Assembly: GCA_001953115.1 (NCBI GenBank)
Contig: LSSL01004566.1
Span: 1 to 13,853 of the forward strand
Direction: 5' to 3'
DNA length: 13,853 nt
DNA from: Smittium mucronatum
Taxonomy: Eukaryota > Kickxellomycota > Harpellomycetes > Harpellales > Legeriomycetaceae
In this document: piece by piece, positions 7,901 through 13,853 of the stretch
How the letters are laid out: every line of letters begins with the position of its first letter
Numbering within the stretch: position 1 is the stretch's first letter
Notes under the pieces: generated by a model
The model's database searches: none
What the model saw: the letters and a program-made list of their open reading frames with translations, nothing else
What the model was told of the DNA's origin: nothing
Translations under genes and position numbers: made by a program

Positions 7901-10900
7901 CATAAATTAAAACCAAATTATTTTCAATAATAATAATGCTTTTTAAAAATAGATTTGATTTAAATCCGGATTAGTAAACTAATATTTATTCCAGGAATGT
8001 TAAATTACAATTTTTTTGATTTTAAAAGCGATAATAACTATATTAACTATATTATTTACCATCAATTAAAGAAAAATAATCATTTAATTTATTGTTTTTG
8101 TACTTATCATAAAAAAATGTCAAATTAAATAAATAAAATATTTTAAACTTAAATATTTAAAATTTATAAATAATTTAATCTTTATATAATGCCATTTTTC
8201 ATTAAGAAAAATAACAATGAGGGAAATAAATCGTTATAGGAATGCTGCTAAAACGAAATTTATAAATAGATTATTTGGTATTCAATTTTTTTAAATTTAG
8301 TGTTTGGGAATTTTAAATTAAATTTTTATAGAAGATATTTAATTATTTCTGGATATTTTTTATTGAAATCAACGTCCTCTAAACTGGAACCCAATCTGTT
8401 GTTTTAATAACCATAAATATAATCGATTTTTTTATAAATTTACCTGTAAAAACAAATTATTTTATTCTATGAATTATATTATAAACTTATAATTTTATTT
8501 TTATTTTCACTAAGATTGTAAAAAAAGGTTAAAAAAGAAAATTTTATTAGCTAAATTAACTATTTTAGAATCTATAATTGGGCTATTTTTTTTAGTATCA
8601 TTTTAAGTAACCACTATCAAAATCCAATCAATGTATAAATAAAAATATGATATTGTTTATTATTGTTATGATATAATTTTACTCCCTTTAATAAAAAATT
8701 TTAAAAAAATTTTTTTATGAAAAATAAATATAACAAAAAATCTCAATATTTATACTATTATTTGTTTGTTTTATTTTAATAAGATATAATTAAAGTTTTA
8801 TTAAATCAAGTATTCCAGTATTTTGAGTTTTTCAAATTAAATTTAGTATTTAATGACATCTTAATCTATTATATAAAGCTTTTAATAAAAACTATATTTT
8901 AAAAGTGTTATCGGGCGGTTTTTAGCCAATAATAAATTTTTAGAAGGAAGGGGGGTGTGGTTATTTAGCATATTAAAAATAAATATATGAAGCAAAGTTT
9001 TACTTTAGAAATTTCTAAAAGAAAAATTTATGAGGATTTAAAATCATTAAAATTATATTATTAGAATAAAGAAGTATCGCAAAAATAGTTAAATTGTTTT
9101 TTCTACTAAAATAAAAAATTCTAATACCAAAAAAATTATTAGTTCACAAACCACGAGTAAAGCTTACAATTATAGAAAGTAATAATTGTAAAGAATGTAT
9201 AAAAGTAAGACTACTTTTTTTTTACTTATTACTGCTTTAAGTCAAAAGGAAAGATGCTATGTTTTTTTTAAATAACCTCTAACTATACCAAAGATATAAT
9301 AATAATTCGAAGAAAAAAAAACCAAATATCCTAATTTAATATATTTCATATCAGATATCAAAAATATTTTGCTTGGAATGATAATTAAATCTTGGATATA
9401 TTTTTTATAAAAAGACAAAAGTTCGTTATCTAAATAATTTTCGATTTGTCATATATGAATTATCTTGTAGTTTTTCAGGGATCACAGACGAAAGTCAAAG
9501 ATTTAACATAATTTATTTATCAATTTTTATTAATTTTGGGAATTTAAAGCTCTTTAAAATTGGCTATAAAAAGCAAAATTAAAATGAAAAGTAGCTAAAA
9601 TAGGTTCCGGCTCTTCTGAAAAGCCAAAAAACCGCAGCTGATGACTTTGTTTTATATAAAAACAGTGAAAATTATTGGTTTTCTGTTTCAAATAATTTTA
9701 AGTTTAAATTATTTTCTTTTTGTAAAGAGCGGAAAAATCAGCTAATATGGATTTTATACAATTTTTATTGGAGGTTAACTATCAACAGTACTGTTTTTTT
9801 TAAAAAAAGGAAAAACTAATTAAAAACTACTTATTTTCACTATAAAAAAATAAATGGTAAAAAGATCCATTTAATTAATATTAAAGATTGTTGCAACGGT
9901 TATTTAATTTATGCTTTATTCAAAAAAAAGAATTTTGGTTAGATTTTTTTAAAAGTAAATGTAAATCATGGAAAAATACAAATATGCCAACTTTTTTAAA
10001 ATTATCCATAACTAATAGATATATGAATTGATTAAAAGCTGTATTCCAAAATTTTCAATCAAAATAGTGACAACATAAATAGTGATTGAAAAATAATTTT
10101 GATCATGTCCTTTTTATAATTCAAAATTGAAATGATATATAATATATAATTAATTTTTCAAATAAAATTTTATGTCTTAAATTCAGTATATTAAACAGAT
10201 TTAAAGAAGATATTCATAATAACCTCTTTTAATAACTTAAACCAATACCCTTGAGTTTTGGAGTTGCTATAGCGGTAGAAAAAGGTTGGTAAAAATTATT
10301 TTTTAAAAAAAGCCACTTTTTTTAATTCTTTAAATCAAAATTTCGTACTTTTTATTAATTTTATATAAAATTTTCTTTAAATACCCCCCCCCCCCCTTTA
10401 ATAATTTGCGAAAATAAGTACCACAAATTGTTTTTAAATATTTTTCTGCAGTTATAATATTTTCAATTTTTTTTAAAGAGTATTTGGTAACTTAGGACTC
10501 AAAAAACTTAATAAACATAATAATGTAACTTTGATAAAAAAAGGTATTCAAGAAAAATAAGGAAAAATAAAAATTAATTATTATATTTAATTTTAATTAA
10601 GAATGGAATAGGATTAGATGGAACCAGCTAAATATTTACTATAAAAATTGAAATTTAATTTATATTTTTCCAAATAATTTTCACCAAATAATTTAGCCAA
10701 GAATTGAAATAAGGTTAATTTGAAAAAATAATCAGATTTTCAAAAACATTTGCAAAGGTGATCAAATAATCGAAATATTACTAATTATAGCATAAAAAAT
10801 TATAGAAGATTTTTTTAGATAAAAAAAATTGATTTTTCTAAACTGTAAAAAATAATGAGGGTTTTATAAAACATAGAATTCTTAATTTGGAATTTTTTAC

Positions 10901-11329
10901 TGTGATAGACCGATTTCTATTTTTGATTTTGGTGCTTTATTTTGGCACCTCGTGGCGGGGTTAATGGCCATTTTTCATCCCTAAAAGCAAATTATGAAAA
11001 ATATTAATCTTAATCTTGTTCATTTTTGTCTTCTGCATTATAAAAAATGTCTATCAAAGCAAAAATAAGAAGCTAGTTAGTAACCATACCCCAAATCGTA
11101 GCCGTCCCCAAGTTATTTTCAAAGCGATTTACAGCTGTTTTAATAAAAAAAATTAAAAGTAATTTAATAAGATTTTTGAAGATATAAAATGTATAAACAT
11201 TTATTTCTAACTAGTTATCCTTAAAAGGCACACGCTTCTGTAATATTTAATTTTTTGAACTTAAATTGCGTTTTTTTTTTTGGGATCCAGATTTCAGGCT
11301 AAAGGCCGGAAAGCCTAATTTCTCACACC
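4917..11329. other. Extremely AT-rich gene-free block
   Basis: GC falls abruptly near 4917. Most sampled lines are 10-18% GC, with a low of about 8% at 8701-8760. There are many A and T homopolymers and a (TA)n run at 7789-7802. All frames are short and read as translated low-complexity AT sequence; no gene or tRNA is visible. A 7-bp stem ATTGACT/AGTCAAT (4929-4935 with 4951-4957) marks the left border. Small GC-richer spots occur near 9603-9640 (nested stem GGTT-GGCT/AGCC-AACC), 10931-10972 (GGTGC/GCACC) and 11281-11316 (AGGCT/AGCCT). The block fits a pericentromeric or heterochromatic region. Matches to yeast replication-origin consensus are too frequent in such DNA to mean anything by eye. 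Confidence 0.75.
10384..10396 (+). repeat. Run of 13 C in AT-rich DNA
   Basis: Thirteen consecutive C lie in a stretch that is otherwise about 10% GC. A pure C run here is unlikely to be maintained by base composition alone. Its exact length may also be affected by sequencing error. Confidence 0.85.
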
Positions 11330-11527
11330 GAAATAAAATTTTAAGAATTAGTTTCACTAACATCTTGCTTATGCAAATAGCCCTTTTTGAATAAAGCTGG
11401 TATATAAAATTACTGATCCCACTGAATTTTTTTTTGGGGGGTATATGGTTTTTTCAAAATCAATTTTTTCCTATGTTTAATATAAACATATACCTTCTTT
11501 AAACTATTTTTATTAATAAATGGAAAA
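11330..11527 (+). repeat. Left arm of 198-bp inverted repeat
   Basis: This segment is the reverse complement of 13656-13853 in 196 of 198 positions. The only differences are at 11469 (T; the partner reads C) and 11504 (C; the partner reads T), with no gaps, even in the T9G6 homopolymer pair. It is noncoding. It contains an internal near-palindrome, TATGTTTA-ATA-TAAACATA (11472-11490). The outer limit is not known because the partner is cut by the window end exactly where the match reaches 11330, so the arm may extend leftward. Confidence 0.97.
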
Positions 11528-11610
11528 GACGGATTTATAAGATGAAGCAATAACTCATCTAAGGATAAATATTAATTTAAGCGATTTAGAGATGATTGGT
11601 GGTATCTTAA

Positions 11611-11637
11611 CTTATTATTCTTATTATTCTTATTATA
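11611..11637 (+). repeat. Three-copy 9-bp microsatellite (CTTATTATT)
   Basis: CTTATTATT is present twice exactly (11611-11619 and 11620-11628), followed by CTTATTATA (11629-11637). It lies about 80 bp inside the left inverted-repeat arm, in the spacer. Confidence 0.8.
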
Positions 11638-12655
11638 TGAATTATAAACACATATTATACAACTTTCTAATAAACTAATTAACATTTTAACATTTTGATA
11701 TATATAGTTATCTTCTAAAACTTGACTCAAAAATTAGGATACCACTTTAGAAAGCATAAATTTTTGGATTTATAGACTTTAATTATGTTATTTATTTTAA
11801 AAAAATTGGCAGCTTTTATTTAAAAGTTTTCAATGAAATTTATTAATAAAATAAAATCAATTCTTTTTTCTTTTTCTTTTTAAAAATCGTTTATTTGTAA
11901 ACAAAATAAGTTTAAAAATGAATATAAATGGTTGCTTGAAATTTTGAGCGTGAATCAACTATATATACCAACTATATATATTACTATTATTATAAAGAAC
12001 CTTTTATTGTGGCCAAAATTTTCACAATTTGCATATCTTACTCTAGAATCGCTTATAACCACACCAAAATTAAGGTTTTTTTTTTTGACTTCCTGGGAGC
12101 TTATTTATCAGTTGGGAAAATGAATTTTTTATAATATTATATCAAAATACAGTATATGAGACAAAATTTAGTCTCGCAAGCCTTAATAAAAGAATATTTT
12201 CTGTAAATAAAGTCAATTTAATCTTCATGATTCAATTTTAAGAAAGATAAAACTTTGAAAAAGTGTAAAAAAAGGATTTTGCGCCCCTCAATATAGCCAA
12301 TGAAAATTTTTTATTTCTCAAAATTCACAACTATCTCCATCCTTTGATTTTTCTTCACAAAATAAAATTTCCCTGAATTTTCTTTATATTTTATTTATTC
12401 TTAGTAATAATGTTTTTGTTTATCTTTATAATCCCTATATTTAAAGTATATTTTTTAGTCTATTTATGACATAAATCAACATATCAAGTCAAAATAAGAC
12501 ACTAAAATCAATTCCGCATAACAGTTTTTTATTGAACCCGAAGTATTAGATAATAATATCCAATATATGAGGACAGGAAAATAAGACAAATATATTTTTT
12601 CAAATTTAATATTTTTCAAGCAGTTTTATATATTTTCGCCAACCGAACTTATATT

Positions 12656-12677
12656 TTCCATTTTTTGTAAAATGGAA
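12656..12677. repeat. Perfect 9-bp hairpin near the axis of the inverted repeat
   Basis: TTCCATTTT (12656-12664) pairs with AAAATGGAA (12669-12677) around a four-base loop, TTGT. It lies about 75 bp from the symmetry axis of the large inverted repeat (about 12591). It is a short stem that could be chance, but it is among the most compact in the spacer. Confidence 0.7.
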
Positions 12678-13655
12678 TTTTTTATTGAGATCTCTAGCCG
12701 CTGACCATATTTTATTGCTTAACTTCTTGCCAAATTTATTATTATATTTCTGTTTAAATTTAATAAAATCTAGAGTGATTCGATACAGTTAATTTCTCTA
12801 ATACCGCTGTCTCAGTACTATTTAAAACTCCGATAATTATTGTCAAATTTGGGTTTTTGTAAATATAACTCTTATTTCTTTTTATTTTTAAAATTATTTC
12901 CATGATTCTGTGTTTTTATAATTACATATCCCTAAAAATAATAAAAAAATGCTACCATCACCTTGCATAGATGAAGCTATTATCATCAAACCCATAATCT
13001 GAACCAAGATTATAGGAATCTGATGAAATTGCAGTTGTTGAATTTTTGATTTATATATAGCAAAGGTATGGAAAATTTTTGAAACTATAAAATCTTCCCT
13101 ATTTAGTTTTAAACACATAATTCTTACCAATATTTATCTCTTCTATTTTGTCGAAAAAATAATATTTCATTAAATTTCCTTTTCTGATCTATAATTTAAA
13201 AGGTTTTATTTCCATGTATCGAAAGATGTGCCATAGTTTAGTTTATTCCAGTTTTACAATTTTTTAAGACGAAATTTACATCTTCGGAAACTTATTTTGG
13301 GATGCTTTCTGTCAAAAATTTTGCAATCTTTTTTATTGATTTTCCTGTAATCATAGGTCCCATATGGTAAAAAATATGATATTTTAGCTGACCAAATAGA
13401 ATAAACCTTCAATTCTTAAATAAAAATTAAAATTATAATCACAATATTGAAGATAAAATTTCAAAAAAATTACATAACTCAAAATATGGATGAATTTATA
13501 CTCACTAAAATTATAAATGTTTTGTTTAATAAGGAATAAATTGCTTCCTTCTTATTTTTAAAAAATTTATTTACTAAACTACTTGAATTTAAGGAATTTT
13601 TAGCTACGAAATCACAATATTTATCTAATCTATCGCCTCCATCTATACATCCATG

Positions 13656-13853
13656 TTTTCCATTTATTAATAAAAATAATTTAAAGAAGGTATATGTTTA
13701 TATTAAACATAGGGAAAAATTGATTTTGAAAAAACCATATACCCCCCAAAAAAAAATTCAGTGGGATCAGTAATTTTATATACCAGCTTTATTCAAAAAG
13801 GGCTATTTGCATAAGCAAGATGTTAGTGAAACTAATTCTTAAAATTTTATTTC
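13656..13853 (-). repeat. Right arm of 198-bp inverted repeat (runs off window)
   Basis: This is the reverse complement of 11330-11527, with 196 of 198 matches up to the last base of the window. The internal near-palindrome recurs at 13693-13711. Inward of 13656 a weaker similarity continues to about 13605: GGATGTATAGATGGAGG and GATAAATATT, read on the minus strand, correspond to related bases at 11531-11578. The arms therefore decay inward rather than ending cleanly. Confidence 0.97.

Larger units (their letters stand above)
11528..13655. other. 2.1-kb AT-rich unique spacer between inverted arms
   Basis: The spacer is 2128 bp long, AT-rich (about 18-32% GC in sampled lines) and has no gene: the longest frames are short, low-complexity and without family features. 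It holds a 9-bp hairpin near its middle and no tRNA. There is no transposase-like frame, which argues against an autonomous transposon bounded by these arms. It has the size and character expected of the core of an inverted-repeat regional centromere, but nothing in the bases themselves proves this. Confidence 0.6.
11330..13853. other. Candidate regional centromere (inverted repeats plus core)
   Basis: Near-identical inverted arms flank a gene-free AT-rich core, next to more than 10 kb of gene-free DNA. Known small regional centromeres of K. phaffii and C. tropicalis, and on a larger scale S. pombe, have this arrangement. High identity between arms is usually kept by gene conversion. There is no point-centromere signature: one TTTCCGAA match to the CDEIII core (minus strand, 13290-13283) lacks its upstream half and a partner CDEI. 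Alternatives are two inverted copies of a dispersed repeat, or a non-autonomous element. The call is an inference. Confidence 0.5.

Noticed and set aside
13283..13290. TTTCCGAA on the minus strand, matching the core of the point-centromere CDEIII element
   Set aside because: The upstream half of CDEIII does not match, and no CDEI (RTCACRTG) lies at the right distance.
4917..13853. Many matches to yeast replication-origin consensus
   Set aside because: At about 15-20% GC such matches are expected everywhere by chance.

Overview
The window holds one recognisable protein gene, cut by the left edge, followed by about 13 kb with no convincing gene. The gene (1-819, minus strand) encodes the N-terminal 273 residues of a long-chain acyl-CoA synthetase of the Faa2/peroxisomal type. 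Its intron-free reading frame, its A-rich start context and its upstream TATA element fit an ascomycete, most likely a budding yeast (Saccharomycotina). Two CTG codons fall at hydrophobic, leucine-like positions, which weakly argues against a CUG-Ser lineage. The species cannot be named from this sequence.

Layout, with GC estimated by eye from sampled 60-base lines. 820-about 2900 is intergenic and promoter-like: a TATA element for the synthetase, a strong G-quadruplex motif on the plus strand, a cluster of CCAAT pentamers, TATA-like boxes, a 26-bp perfect palindrome and three pyrimidine-rich tracts, but no downstream gene. About 2900-4270 is AT-rich with small hairpins and a short imperfect direct repeat. 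About 4320-4800 is an isolated island reaching about 45-58% GC, packed with short hairpins and with no recognised gene. From about 4917 the composition drops sharply, to roughly 10-18% GC in most lines up to about 10900, then rises slightly to about 18-32%.

The most important structure is at the right end. Bases 11330-11527 and 13656-13853 are a near-perfect inverted repeat (198 bp, two substitutions) enclosing a 2128-bp gene-free AT-rich spacer. The right arm runs into the window edge, so the true arms may be much longer; a decayed similarity continues inward for about 50 bp. A unique AT-rich core between inverted repeats inside a long gene desert is the architecture of the small regional centromeres of some yeasts (for example Komagataella phaffii and Candida tropicalis). 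My leading interpretation is therefore that the window runs from the last gene of a chromosome arm through the pericentromere and core into the second repeat arm. This is inferred from architecture only; no kinetochore data are available. With only one gene present there is no operon or pathway to describe.
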